NCBI RefSeq assembly: GCF_049674955.1
Contig: NZ_CP187232.1
Location: 4,030,001-4,094,000 of the forward strand
Reading direction: 5' to 3'
Length of the DNA stretch: 64,000 bases
From: Sphaerisporangium viridialbum
Lineage (GTDB): Bacteria > Actinomycetota > Actinomycetes > Streptosporangiales > Streptosporangiaceae
The notes beneath the pieces were generated by a model, which saw nothing but the letters and a program-made list of their open reading frames with translations, had not been told where the DNA came from and searched no databases. Shown here piece by piece: positions 8,088 to 16,705 of this stretch. Position numbers and translations under genes: made by a program. Numbering within the stretch: position 1 is the first letter of the stretch; every line of letters starts with the position of its first letter.

Positions 8088-8972
8088 GCCGAGGGGTGCC
8101 CGCATCCACGATCGGGTGCCGAAGGATCCGCACGAGGCGGCGGCGACCGAGGCCGCGAAGCCGAGCGCGCCGGCGAAGGCGTCCTCGGTCAGATCGGTCA
8201 CCACCGGGGGCAGCGCGAACGTGAGCGCGCCGTGGAACACGTCTCCGGCGCCGAGGGTGTCCACCGGGTCGACGGCGGGCACCGGAAGCAGACGCGCCTC
8301 GCCCGGCCCCTGCCACAGGACCGGGCCCGGACCCCGGGTCACCGCGGCCCAGCGCACTCCCGACGCACGCAGGAAGGCGAGCGTCGCCTCAGGTGTCTCC
8401 GCGCCGGGTGGACGGAAGTCCGCGGACACGACGGCGACGTCGATGTGCGGCAGCAGTTCGGCCGTGCCCGGCTTCCAGCTTCCTCCGTCCAGGACCGTGA
8501 GACGGCCGAGATCGCGGGCGAGGCGGGCCGCGGCCCTGGCCACCCTCGGATGGTGGCCGTCGACGTGCACCGCCCGGCTCCCCGAGATCAGCTCGGAGAG
8601 GCCCGGAGGCGGTCCGAGGTCGTGGCGGGCGGCGTTGACGGACACCACCGCGCGGTCTCCCGTGCCCCTGGTCACCATGATCGTCGACATGGCGGGGGCG
8701 TCACGGGCGCCGGGGGTGAGATCGACGAGCCGTACGGCGTGTGCCGCGAGGTCGGCGGTGATCACCTCGGCCAGCGGATGCGCGCCGACGGCGCTGAGCA
8801 GAGTCGCGGATCCGCCCAGGAAGGAGAACGTGACCGCCGCGTTGGTCGCGGGCCCGCCCGCGGAGATCGCCTGGCCGAGGGCGGTGATCTTCTCGTCCGG
8901 GGACGGCATGCGCTCGACCGACTGGACGAGATCCAAGGTCGTCAGCCCGGCGAAGAGCACGCTAGCCGCCAT
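8073..8972 (-). CDS. PfkB-family carbohydrate kinase
   Basis: A 299-residue ribokinase-like sugar kinase. The N-terminal part has the glycine-rich SAGGPATNAAVTFSFLGG substrate motif (about residues 38-55). The C-terminal part has the DTLGAGDVFHGAL motif with the catalytic Asp and anion hole. The exact sugar substrate cannot be told from sequence. The ATG at 8972 is chosen because the protein then begins with the usual short strand MAASVLFAGLTTLD. It converges on the lipid kinase and overlaps its tail by 15 bases, leaving no room for a terminator between them. Confidence 0.9.
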   Translation of the reverse strand: MAASVLFAGLTTLDLVQSVERMPSPDEKITALGQAISAGGPATNAAVTFSFLGGSATLLSAVGAHPLAEVITADLAAHAVRLVDLTPGARDAPAMSTIMVTRGTGDRAVVSVNAARHDLGPPPGLSELISGSRAVHVDGHHPRVARAAARLARDLGRLTVLDGGSWKPGTAELLPHIDVAVVSADFRPPGAETPEATLAFLRASGVRWAAVTRGPGPVLWQGPGEARLLPVPAVDPVDTLGAGDVFHGALTFALPPVVTDLTEDAFAGALGFAASVAAASCGSFGTRSWMRAPLGSERG

Positions 8973-9222
8973 GCTCACCGGCGTCCCCGCGTGGGACCGC
9001 GGCCCGCGCACCCTCGGGATGCCGGCGTGCCGTGGTGGTCACGGATATGCGCCGGTTCACGGCTGTTCCTCTGCTGGCTCCGATACCAGGAACGTACACG
9101 AATGGGCCCGTCGGAGGCTCGGGTGGCAGCCGGACCACCCGGATTCCAGCGGATTCCAAGAGATCGACAAGACTCCCCGTCCAGGCTGGTCTCAAATGAT
9201 CAACGAAGAACGGGGAACGGGG

Positions 9223-9732
9223 ATGTACAGGTTGATCCGCTTACTCACCCGCGTGTCGCTCGGCGGCGCGCTGGTCGCGGGGTCGCTGCTGACGGGGAAC
9301 ACCGCGCACGCCGACACCGCGCCGAGGGTCCGGGTCGTGCTGGAGAGCTTCACGGCCTGGGCCCTGGAGGAGAGCGGCCACGACGAGATCTACGTGACGG
9401 CCCAGCGGGGCAGCAAGGTTCAGAAGCTCTTCCCGCAGTCGGACTCCTACCTGTCGGTCGCCAGGTACGACTGCGTCTCCATCAACGGGGCCCCCTGCCC
9501 CGTGGGCACCCGCCTGAGGAGCTTCAGCGCCGTCAACACACCGTCCTACCCGGCCGACGGCCAGCTCCTGTCGGTGGTCCTCTGGGACGACGACCTCGCG
9601 GGCGACGACGCGCTCGTCAGCGTGCCGCTCTGGCCGCACCCGATCAGCGAGAACGAGTACCACCGGGAGCGCGCCTTCATCAACGGCTATCACTATGAGC
9701 TCAATTTCCGGCTCGAACCGGCCTGGGCCTGA
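9223..9732 (+). CDS. Secreted protein of unknown function, paralogue 1
   Basis: A 169-residue product with a Sec signal peptide (MYRLIRLLTRVSLGGALVAG, cleavage after TAHA near residue 30). The mature part shares LEESGHDEIYV and a VVLWDDDLAGDDALVSVP stretch with the product of the next gene. It has two cysteines (YDCVSINGAPCP) that could form a disulfide. I do not recognise a named domain. The repeated acidic DDDxxGDD pattern suggests a metal-binding turn, but this is inference. It is followed 11 bases later by its paralogue, so the pair is a tandem duplication in one operon. An upstream ATG at 9196 is a less likely start. Confidence 0.75.
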   Translation: MYRLIRLLTRVSLGGALVAGSLLTGNTAHADTAPRVRVVLESFTAWALEESGHDEIYVTAQRGSKVQKLFPQSDSYLSVARYDCVSINGAPCPVGTRLRSFSAVNTPSYPADGQLLSVVLWDDDLAGDDALVSVPLWPHPISENEYHRERAFINGYHYELNFRLEPAWA

Positions 9733-9743
9733 GGGAGGACAGC

Positions 9744-10289
9744 ATGAGCACGTTCCTGTCGAGAATCACCGCCACCGCGGCCGCGTTGACATTGGCCGCG
9801 GTCCTGGCGCCGCCCGCCCACGCCGCCGCACCGAATCCGGAGACGGGGCCAAGGAAGATCATTTCAGAGAGGTCTGGGCTCACCCCGGGACCGCTCAAGC
9901 TGGTGCTCGGTTCCCTGGAGGCATATGCCCTGGAGGAGAGCGGCCGGGACGAGGTCCGCATCGAGGTCAAGGCCGGCGGCGGTGAGTGGTACAAGATGTG
10001 GCCGACCAACGGCACCGAGGCCAACACCTATGCCGGCAACTGCTGGGTCCTGACGAGCACCGCCGCGAACTGCTCGCCGGGATCGTCCCGGCTCGCCGCC
10101 GGGCCGTACGTCCACCTGACCCTCGCCCCCGGCGCCCGGTTCACGATCGAGGTGTGGGAGGACGATGTCATCGGCGATGACCTGCTGCTGAGCATCCCGG
10201 TGACCGTCATGGGCGGCACGCAGATGATCGACGCCTCGACGCCCCCCGGCAAGGGGTTCAAGTACCGCCTGGTCGCCCGCATCGAGTGA
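9744..10289 (+). CDS. Secreted protein of unknown function, paralogue 2
   Basis: A 181-residue product, preceded by a good GAGGGAGGA ribosome site. It has a signal peptide (RITATAAALTLAAVLAPPAHA, cut near residue 28). The mature protein resembles the preceding gene product: LEAYALEESGRDEVRIEV, a WVLTSTAANCSPGS turn with two cysteines, and VWEDDVIGDDLLLSIPV. The shared core (LEESGxDE, then WxDDxxGDDxLxSxP) defines a small exported family that I cannot name. It is probably extracellular or wall-associated. Confidence 0.75.
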   Translation: MSTFLSRITATAAALTLAAVLAPPAHAAAPNPETGPRKIISERSGLTPGPLKLVLGSLEAYALEESGRDEVRIEVKAGGGEWYKMWPTNGTEANTYAGNCWVLTSTAANCSPGSSRLAAGPYVHLTLAPGARFTIEVWEDDVIGDDLLLSIPVTVMGGTQMIDASTPPGKGFKYRLVARIE

Positions 10290-10412
10290 CGAGAACCGGA
10301 CCGGTTCCGACAACCGAGTGATCAGGGTTCCGCCGATGGACCCTGATCACCGGTGTGGGCCGAACGTACGGAAAGGGCGGTGCAGCCGACAGGACCGGAA
10401 TTCGGTTATCGG

Positions 10413-10418
10413 TAGGCT
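10413..10418 (+). promoter_or_regulatory. -10 box of the leaderless helicase gene
   Basis: TAGGCT ends seven bases before the ATG at 10426. A weak -35 (CAGGAC, 10390-10395) lies 17 bases upstream. Confidence 0.5.
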
Positions 10419-10425
10419 GAAGTGC

Positions 10426-13176
10426 ATGACGACGCCTGCGGAACGCTATGCCGCCTTCCGTGAAAAGCATGCAGACAGCGGGCCGGCCCTCACCTCCTTC
10501 CGCGGCCTGTACGACTTCGAGCTGGACGAGTTCCAGCTTGACGCCTGCCGCGCGCTGGAGGCGGGGGACGGCGTGCTGGTAGCGGCCCCCACCGGCTCAG
10601 GCAAGACCGTCGTGGGCGAGTTCGCCGTCCACCTCGCCCTGGAGCAGGGCAGCAAGTGCTTCTACACCACGCCGATCAAGGCGCTCTCCAACCAGAAGTA
10701 CAACGACCTCGTACGCCGCTACGGGGCCAAGAACGTCGGGCTGCTCACCGGCGACAACAGCGTCAACGGCGACGCGCCCATCGTGGTGATGACCACCGAG
10801 GTGCTGCGCAACATGCTCTACGCCGGCTCCACGACGCTCGCCGGGCTGAGCCACGTGGTCATGGACGAGGTGCACTACCTCGCCGACCGCTTCCGCGGCG
10901 CCGTCTGGGAAGAGGTCATCATCCACCTCCCCGAGTCCGTCCGGGTCGTCGCCCTGTCGGCGACGGTCAGCAACGCCGAGGAGTTCGGCGAGTGGCTCGG
11001 CGAGGTGCGCGGCGACACCACGGTGATCGTCGACGAGCACAGGCCGGTCCCCCTGTGGCAGCACATGCTGGTAGGCGACAAGCTGTACGACCTGTTCGTC
11101 GACGAGGACAACCGGCCCCGCATCAACCCCGGCCTCATCCGGATCTCCAGGGACGAGCAGCGCCTGGCCCAGGCGCGCGGCAGGCGCGGCTACTCGAGGC
11201 CGCGCCGCTCCGCCAACGGCGTCGGCCGCTCCGACGCCATCGAGAAGCTCGACTCCGAGGGCCTGCTGCCGGCGATCACCTTCATCTTCTCCCGGGCCGG
11301 CTGCGACGCGGCCGTACTGCAGTGCCTGCACGCCGGCATCAGGCTCACCACCGACAGCGAGCGCCACGAGATCCGCCAGATCGTCGACGAGCGCACCTCG
11401 CACCTGCCCGACGAGGACCTCTCGGTGCTCGGCTACCTCGAATGGCGCGACTGCCTGGAGCGGGGCCTCGCCGCCCACCACGCCGGCATGCTCCCGGCCT
11501 TCAAGGAGGTCGTCGAGGAGCTGTTCACCCGGGGCCTGGTCAAGGCCGTGTTCGCCACCGAGACCCTGGCGCTGGGCATCAACATGCCCGCCAGGTCCGT
11601 CGTCATCGAGAAGCTCGACAAGTGGAACGGCGAGACCCACGCCGACCTGACCCCCGGCGAGTACACCCAGCTCACCGGGCGTGCCGGGCGGCGCGGCATC
11701 GACGTCGAGGGCCACGCCGTGGTCGCCTGGCAGCCCGGCATGGACCCGGTGGCGGTGGCGGGCCTGGCGAGCACCCGCACCTACCCGCTGCGCTCCAGCT
11801 TCCGCCCCTCGTACAACATGGCCGTCAACCTGGTCGGCCAGGTGGGCAGGGAGCGTGCCCGCACCCTGCTGGAGGCCTCGTTCGCCCAGTTCCAGGCCGA
11901 CCGGGCGGTCGTCGGCATCGCCAAGCAGGTGCGGCGGGCCGAGGAGGCGCTCGACGGCTATTCCGAGGCGATGACCTGCCACCTCGGCGACTTCCAGGAG
12001 TACGCCCGGATGCGCAGGGACCTGTCCGACAAGGAGGCCGACCTCTCGCGCCAGCGCGGTACGGCCCGGCGGGCGCAGGCCGTGCGTTCCCTGGAGGCGC
12101 TGAAGCCCGGTGACGTGATCCGCGTCCCCGGCGGCAGGCGCGCCGGCCTCGCCGTCATCCTCGATCCCGGGCTCACCATGCGCACCGAGGGCCCCTCACC
12201 GCTGGTGCTGACGATCGGCAAGCAGGTCAAGCGGCTGTCGGCGGCCGACTTCCCCGTGCCGGTGGAGCCGGTCGAGCGCCTGCGCATTCCGAAGGGGTTC
12301 AACCCCCGGGCGCCCAAGGACCGTGCCAACCTCGTCGCCACCCTGCACGCCAAGATCGGCGACCGGGACCTCGGCCGTCCCGTCCGGGTCCGCGACCACG
12401 ACGCCGACAGCATGCTGGCCAGGGACGCCACGCCCGGCACCCCCGAGTGGGAGATCGCCGAGCTGCGCCGCCGGCTGCGCGCCCACCCCTGCCACGGCTG
12501 CGACCAGCGCGAGGACCACGCCCGCTGGGCCGAGCGCTACTACAAGCTGCTCCGCGAGACCGAGGGCCTGCGGCGGCGGGTCGAGAGCAGGTCCCACGTG
12601 ATCGCCCGCACCTTCGACCGGGTCTGCGGGGTCCTCGACCAGCTCGGCTACCTGGAGGGCGAGGCCGTCACGCCCGAGGGCCGCAGGCTCGCCCAGCTCT
12701 ACACCGAGCTCGACCTGCTCACCGCCGAATGCCTGCGCGCCGGCATCTGGGAGGAGCTGGACCCGGCAGAGCTGGCCGCATGCGTGTCGTCCCTGGTGTT
12801 CGAGTCCCGGCAGGCCGACGACGCGCGGCAGCCGAAGATCCCGGCGGGTGGCGCCAAGGAGGCGCTGGCCTCGACGGTGCGCATCTTCGCCGAGCTGGAG
12901 GACATCGAGCGCGACCACGGGCTGTCGTTCATCAGGGAGCCCGACTTCGGGTTCGCCTGGGCCGCCTTCCGCTGGGCCAAAGGCCACAGCCTCGACGCGG
13001 TGCTCACCGACGGCGACCTCGCCGCCGGCGACTTCGTGCGCTGGGTCAAGCAGCTGCTCGACCTGCTCGACCAGGTCGGCAAGGCGGCGCCCCCCGGCAG
13101 CAAGGTCAAGCAGAACGCCGCCAAGGCCATCGACGCCCTCCGCCGCGGCGTCGTGGCCTACTCCTCCGTGGCCTGA
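10426..13176 (+). CDS. DEAD/DEAH-box RNA helicase, HelY/Mtr4 type
   Basis: A 916-residue superfamily 2 helicase. Motifs appear in order: FELDEFQLDAC (Q-like), APTGSGKT (Walker A, about residue 55), DEVHYLADRFRG (DEVH box), LSATVSN, then in domain 2 FATETLALGINMPA and QLTGRAGRRGID. The C-terminal third matches the DSHCT domain of Mtr4/Ski2 helicases (FESRQ to the end). Mycobacterial HelY is the closest named relative. A role in RNA turnover or ribosome maturation is likely by family. The ATG at 10426 is leaderless. It ends at a hairpin shared with the convergent RNB ribonuclease. Confidence 0.95.
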   Translation: MTTPAERYAAFREKHADSGPALTSFRGLYDFELDEFQLDACRALEAGDGVLVAAPTGSGKTVVGEFAVHLALEQGSKCFYTTPIKALSNQKYNDLVRRYGAKNVGLLTGDNSVNGDAPIVVMTTEVLRNMLYAGSTTLAGLSHVVMDEVHYLADRFRGAVWEEVIIHLPESVRVVALSATVSNAEEFGEWLGEVRGDTTVIVDEHRPVPLWQHMLVGDKLYDLFVDEDNRPRINPGLIRISRDEQRLAQARGRRGYSRPRRSANGVGRSDAIEKLDSEGLLPAITFIFSRAGCDAAVLQCLHAGIRLTTDSERHEIRQIVDERTSHLPDEDLSVLGYLEWRDCLERGLAAHHAGMLPAFKEVVEELFTRGLVKAVFATETLALGINMPARSVVIEKLDKWNGETHADLTPGEYTQLTGRAGRRGIDVEGHAVVAWQPGMDPVAVAGLASTRTYPLRSSFRPSYNMAVNLVGQVGRERARTLLEASFAQFQADRAVVGIAKQVRRAEEALDGYSEAMTCHLGDFQEYARMRRDLSDKEADLSRQRGTARRAQAVRSLEALKPGDVIRVPGGRRAGLAVILDPGLTMRTEGPSPLVLTIGKQVKRLSAADFPVPVEPVERLRIPKGFNPRAPKDRANLVATLHAKIGDRDLGRPVRVRDHDADSMLARDATPGTPEWEIAELRRRLRAHPCHGCDQREDHARWAERYYKLLRETEGLRRRVESRSHVIARTFDRVCGVLDQLGYLEGEAVTPEGRRLAQLYTELDLLTAECLRAGIWEELDPAELAACVSSLVFESRQADDARQPKIPAGGAKEALASTVRIFAELEDIERDHGLSFIREPDFGFAWAAFRWAKGHSLDAVLTDGDLAAGDFVRWVKQLLDLLDQVGKAAPPGSKVKQNAAKAIDALRRGVVAYSSVA

Positions 13177-13195
13177 CCTCCCCCGCCGCGCCCTT

Positions 13196-13210
13196 CCCGC
13201 GCAACGCGGG
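13196..13210. terminator. Hairpin between convergent helicase and RNB genes
   Basis: CCCGCG, loop CAA, CGCGGG, lying in the 44 bases between two convergent stop codons and embedded in a very GC-rich run. There is no U-tract, as is usual in actinobacteria. Confidence 0.5.
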
Positions 13211-13220
13211 GGGGCGCGGG

Positions 13221-14642
13221 TCAGGCGAGGGTGAACCGCACCTCTCGCGTGACGAGGTCGGCCCGGGTCAGCCGCACCTGCACCCTCGCGCCGAGGGGCA
13301 GCCCCTCGCCGTCGCACCGGGCGACCACGGCGGGGTCGGCCACCTGCACCACCCCGCCCGCCTTGCCGTCCTCGGCGTCCACCACGACGGCGTCGAAGGT
13401 CTGCCCGACGCGGTCGCGCAGCACGAAGGCCTCCACCAGGTCGACGCAGGCGCGCTCGACGGCGGCGGCCCGGCGCCCGGTGCCCGCCATGAGCGCGGGA
13501 AGCCCTTCGAGGGCCTCCTGCACCGGCTCCGGCACCGGCACGCCCTCCGCCACGGCCAGGCAGACCTCGGTGCCGTAGCGGTCGACCAGGCGGCGCAGGG
13601 GAGCGGTCACATGGGCGTACGGCGCGGCGACGGCGGCGTGGGTGGCGTCCCTCGGCGGCTCGCCGTTGAACGCGGTGTACCCGGCGCCGCGCAGCAGCAC
13701 CGTCGACTCCTGGAGGAACGCCGCGTTGCCGGGGATCTTGGGGTCGAGGCTCCGCACGACCTCGCCGAAGGCGGCGCCCTCCGGCCAGGGCACGCCGAGC
13801 GCCGCTGCGATCCTGCGGACGCGCGCGACGGTGTCCTGCGGGGCGGGCGGCAGCGTGCGCAGCACGCCCATCTCGGCGTCGAGCATCATCGCGGCGGCGG
13901 CCATGCCGGTCATGAGGGAGATCTGCGCGTTCCAGTCCTCGGCGGCGAGCGGCGTGCGGAACTCGACGCGGTAGCCGTCCCCGTGGCCGACGACCTCCTG
14001 CTCGGGCGTGGGCAGGCTCACCCCGCCCCGCTCGCGTTCGAGCTCGAAGCGGAGCCCGCCGACGATGGGCAGCAGGCGCAGGGTGCCGTCGGCGGTGCCG
14101 GTGTCGATCGCCGCCTGCACGTAGTCGTAGTCGAGCCGCTCGCGGCTGCGCACCAGCGCCCGGCTCACGTCGGCCCCCACGGTGCGCCCGTCGGAGTCGA
14201 GGTCGACGCACCACAGCGCCGCCGGCCGCACGACGCCGGGCAGCAGGCTGGCCGCACCCTCAGACAGCACCGGCGGATGCAGCGGGACGCGCGCGTCCGG
14301 CATGTAGACGGTCTCGCCGCGCTTCCTGGCCTCGCCGTCGATCACCCCGCCCGGTGGCACGAACCATGCGACGTCGGCGATGGCGTACCAGACCCGGTAG
14401 CCGCGGGGCCGCTCCTCGATGCACACCGCCTGGTCGAGGTCCATCGACCCGCGGGGGTCGACGGTCAGCAGCGGCAGGTCGGTGCGGTCTGGCAGGGAGG
14501 GCAGCGGAGCCGAGGCGACCCGGGCCGCCTCCTCCAGCACGGGAAGTGGGAACTCCCCGGGGAGGTCCAGCTCGCCGCGGATGCGCTCGAAGCCCTCGGC
14601 GAGCCGCGGCGCGTCGGACACATGGATCGTTTTGGGACGCAC
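13221..14642 (-). CDS. RNB-domain 3'-5' exoribonuclease
   Basis: A 473-residue RNase II/R-family enzyme. The central RNB domain carries the Mg-binding motif DPRGSMDLDQAV (about residues 63-74) and the RERLDYDYVQAAID region. A short C-terminal S1-like segment (LGARVQVRLTRADLVTREV) follows. It lacks the long cold-shock N-terminus of classical RNase R and is shorter than RNase II, as is common for the actinobacterial form. Start is GTG. It is the last gene of a minus-strand run with the 5'-3' exonuclease (10-base gap) and the SpoIIE phosphatase. Confidence 0.92.
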   Translation of the reverse strand: MRPKTIHVSDAPRLAEGFERIRGELDLPGEFPLPVLEEAARVASAPLPSLPDRTDLPLLTVDPRGSMDLDQAVCIEERPRGYRVWYAIADVAWFVPPGGVIDGEARKRGETVYMPDARVPLHPPVLSEGAASLLPGVVRPAALWCVDLDSDGRTVGADVSRALVRSRERLDYDYVQAAIDTGTADGTLRLLPIVGGLRFELERERGGVSLPTPEQEVVGHGDGYRVEFRTPLAAEDWNAQISLMTGMAAAAMMLDAEMGVLRTLPPAPQDTVARVRRIAAALGVPWPEGAAFGEVVRSLDPKIPGNAAFLQESTVLLRGAGYTAFNGEPPRDATHAAVAAPYAHVTAPLRRLVDRYGTEVCLAVAEGVPVPEPVQEALEGLPALMAGTGRRAAAVERACVDLVEAFVLRDRVGQTFDAVVVDAEDGKAGGVVQVADPAVVARCDGEGLPLGARVQVRLTRADLVTREVRFTLA

Positions 14643-14652
14643 ATCGAGGATC

Positions 14653-15558
14653 CTAGGGGGCCAGCGTGGCGAGCAGGCGATTCAAGGGGTTGTCCAGGCC
14701 ATAGCGGTCGGCCAGGGCGACCAGCGTCTCGGGATCGCGCGGCGCGGACGGGCGGGCGATGGAGACCTCGGGCAGCGGCGCGTCGTGGGCGACCTTCACC
14801 ACCGCCGGGGCGACCGCGAGGTAGTCGCGGGCCTTTCCGAGCTTGAGGCGGCTTCCCGCCGGGAACCCGTCGGTGACCCCCTCGTCGATCGCCTTCAGCA
14901 TGGCGTCGAGGGAGCCGAACCGGGTGACGAGGGCGGCGGCCGTCTTGTCGCCGACCCCGGGGACGCCGGGGAGGCCGTCGCTGGGGTCGCCGCGCAGGGT
15001 GGCGAAGTCGGCGTAGGCGCGGCCGGGGATGCCGTACTTGGCGGACACCTCGACCTCGTCGATCACCTGGAGGTTGCGAATGCCCTTTATCGTGTAAAGG
15101 ACGCGGCACGGCTGATCGTCGTTCACGAGCTGGAACAGGTCGCGGTCGCCGGTGACGATCTCGACCTCCCCGGCGGCGCGTGCGGTGTACGTGCCGATCA
15201 CGTCGTCGGCCTCGTACCCCGGCACGCCGACCCGGGCGATGCCCACGGCGTCGAGCACCTGCTCGATCACCGGAACCTGTGGGACGAGGGTGTCGGGGAC
15301 CTCCTCCTGGTGGCCGGTCGCCACCCGGTGGGCCTTGTAGGACGGGATCGCCGCCACCCGGAAGGCGGGCCGCCAGTCGGCGTCCATGCATGCCACGATC
15401 TCGTCGGGGGAGTGGCCGCGGACCAGCGTGGCGATCATGTTGATCAGCCCCCTGACGGCGTTGACCGGCATGCCGTCGGGGGCGGTCATCGACTCCGGGA
15501 TCCCGTAGAACGCCCGGAAGTACAGCGATGGGGTGTCGAGAAGCATCAGCCCTGGCAT
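14653..15558 (-). CDS. 5'-3' exonuclease (DNA polymerase I N-domain type)
   Basis: A stand-alone 301-residue FEN-like nuclease. It contains the conserved acidic sites MLLDTPSLYFRAF, CMDADWRPAFR, YEADDVIGTYT and VTGDRDLFQLV, then the helix-hairpin-helix segment LPGVPGVGDKTAAALV. By family it removes 5' flaps or RNA primers. Actinomycetes often carry this extra copy besides polA. A GGAAGG ribosome site overlaps the end of the upstream phosphatase gene (four-base gap), so the two are co-transcribed. Confidence 0.94.
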   Translation of the reverse strand: MPGLMLLDTPSLYFRAFYGIPESMTAPDGMPVNAVRGLINMIATLVRGHSPDEIVACMDADWRPAFRVAAIPSYKAHRVATGHQEEVPDTLVPQVPVIEQVLDAVGIARVGVPGYEADDVIGTYTARAAGEVEIVTGDRDLFQLVNDDQPCRVLYTIKGIRNLQVIDEVEVSAKYGIPGRAYADFATLRGDPSDGLPGVPGVGDKTAAALVTRFGSLDAMLKAIDEGVTDGFPAGSRLKLGKARDYLAVAPAVVKVAHDAPLPEVSIARPSAPRDPETLVALADRYGLDNPLNRLLATLAP

Positions 15559-15562
15559 GGGC

Positions 15563-16477
15563 CTATCCTTCCAGCACTCCCACGGCGAGCAGACAGATAT
15601 CGTCCTCGGGGTTCGGACCGCCGACCGACTCGACCAGCATGTCGAGCTTCTCCGCGAGGCAGGCGTCCCACGTCAGGGTCTCGGCCGCCGCGACGGTGAG
15701 CGCCAGGCCCTCGTCGATGTCGCGCCCGCGCCGCTCCACCAGGCCGTCGGTGAACAGCAGGAGCAGGTCGCCGGGGCACAGGCTCAGGCTGCCCAGCGCG
15801 TACGGCAGCTCGAGGCTCGCGCCGAGCACCACGCCCTCGGGAGGGCTCAGCTGCCTGGCCACCCCGCCCCGCACGAGGATCGGGGGCGGATGGCCCGCCT
15901 GCGCCCAGGTGAACAGGCCGGTCAGAGGGTCGAGATGGCCGACGATGGCGGTGGCGGTGCCCTCGCCCATGCGATGGCACACCAGCCGGTTGAGCCAGGC
16001 CAGCAGCCGGTCGGGGGGCTCCCCGGTCATGGCGAGCCCCACCAAGGCGTGGCGGAGCTGCGCCATCTGGGCGATCGCGGGCAGGCCGTGCCCGGCGACG
16101 TCGCCGATGGCCAGCAGCACCCGCCCACCGGGCAGCGTGGTCGCCTCGTACCAGTCGCCGCCCAGGCTGGAGGTCTTCTCGGCCGGGACGTAGCGCACGG
16201 CGATGTGGGCGCTCGGCAGCAGGATCGACCCGCCGGGATCGGGCAGGATCGCGTCGCGCAGGGCCGCCGAGACGCGCCGCGCCTCGGCGGCCTTCTGGTG
16301 TGCCTGCAGGAGCTGCCTCCGGGACTCCCACATGATCCGCTGTGCGTGGGCGAGCCGCGCGCGCAGCCGAAGGACCGTCTCGGTGGTCGTCAGCGGCGCG
16401 GGGCCGTGGGGGAGTGCAGCCTCTGGGTCGTTAGGTGGGGGGAGGGGTGGCGGTGAGCCGCCCACTACGCCGACCAT
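15563..16477 (-). CDS. SpoIIE-type PP2C serine phosphatase
   Basis: A 304-residue protein with a proline-rich start, then a coiled-coil-like linker (LRLRARLAHAQRIMWESRRQ) and a PP2C/SpoIIE catalytic domain from about residue 90. Metal-binding aspartates are in SLGGDWYEA, AIGDVAGHG and LLLFTDGLVE, with the final PEDDICLLAV. There is no obvious sensor domain, so it probably acts in a partner-switching (anti-anti-sigma) pathway, though no SpoIIAA/AB-type partner is near. The ATG at 16477 has no clear ribosome site. A start further in is possible because the first 30 residues are poorly conserved. Confidence 0.9.
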   Translation of the reverse strand: MVGVVGGSPPPLPPPNDPEAALPHGPAPLTTTETVLRLRARLAHAQRIMWESRRQLLQAHQKAAEARRVSAALRDAILPDPGGSILLPSAHIAVRYVPAEKTSSLGGDWYEATTLPGGRVLLAIGDVAGHGLPAIAQMAQLRHALVGLAMTGEPPDRLLAWLNRLVCHRMGEGTATAIVGHLDPLTGLFTWAQAGHPPPILVRGGVARQLSPPEGVVLGASLELPYALGSLSLCPGDLLLLFTDGLVERRGRDIDEGLALTVAAAETLTWDACLAEKLDMLVESVGGPNPEDDICLLAVGVLEG

Positions 16478-16518
16478 GTAGCAGCTCGCTCTCAAAACAC
16501 CGGGTAGTTGGAGTATTA

Positions 16519-16541
16519 AGGAGCGGATCGTGATCGCTCCT
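16519..16541. promoter_or_regulatory. Inverted repeat in an AT-rich intergenic stretch
   Basis: AGGAGCG, nine bases, CGCTCCT, in the unusually AT-rich part of the gap between the divergent phosphatase and M24 peptidase genes. Its symmetry and position suggest an operator. No specific regulator is identified. Confidence 0.35.
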
Positions 16542-16692
16542 ATGCGAATAGTAGTCAGTCCGGGGGAACGGTGAGGGGTGTTTCCTGTGGTGACAGGGGT
16601 GTCCCGTGCGGATGACGTGGGGGTGGACCTCCCGGCGCCGGGGTGCCGGGGCCGGGGAGGCAGGTGGTGCGGGCGTGGGAATACCGGTGGAA

Positions 16693-16698
16693 TACATT
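16693..16698 (+). promoter_or_regulatory. -10 box of the leaderless M24 peptidase gene
   Basis: TACATT ends seven bases before the GTG at 16706. No good -35 is visible. Confidence 0.5.
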
Positions 16699-16705
16699 GG
16701 TCGGT

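Noticed and set aside
12196..14214. A 672-codon minus-strand open frame
   Set aside because: It runs antisense to the helicase and in the wrong frame of the RNB gene; long shadows are expected at this GC content.
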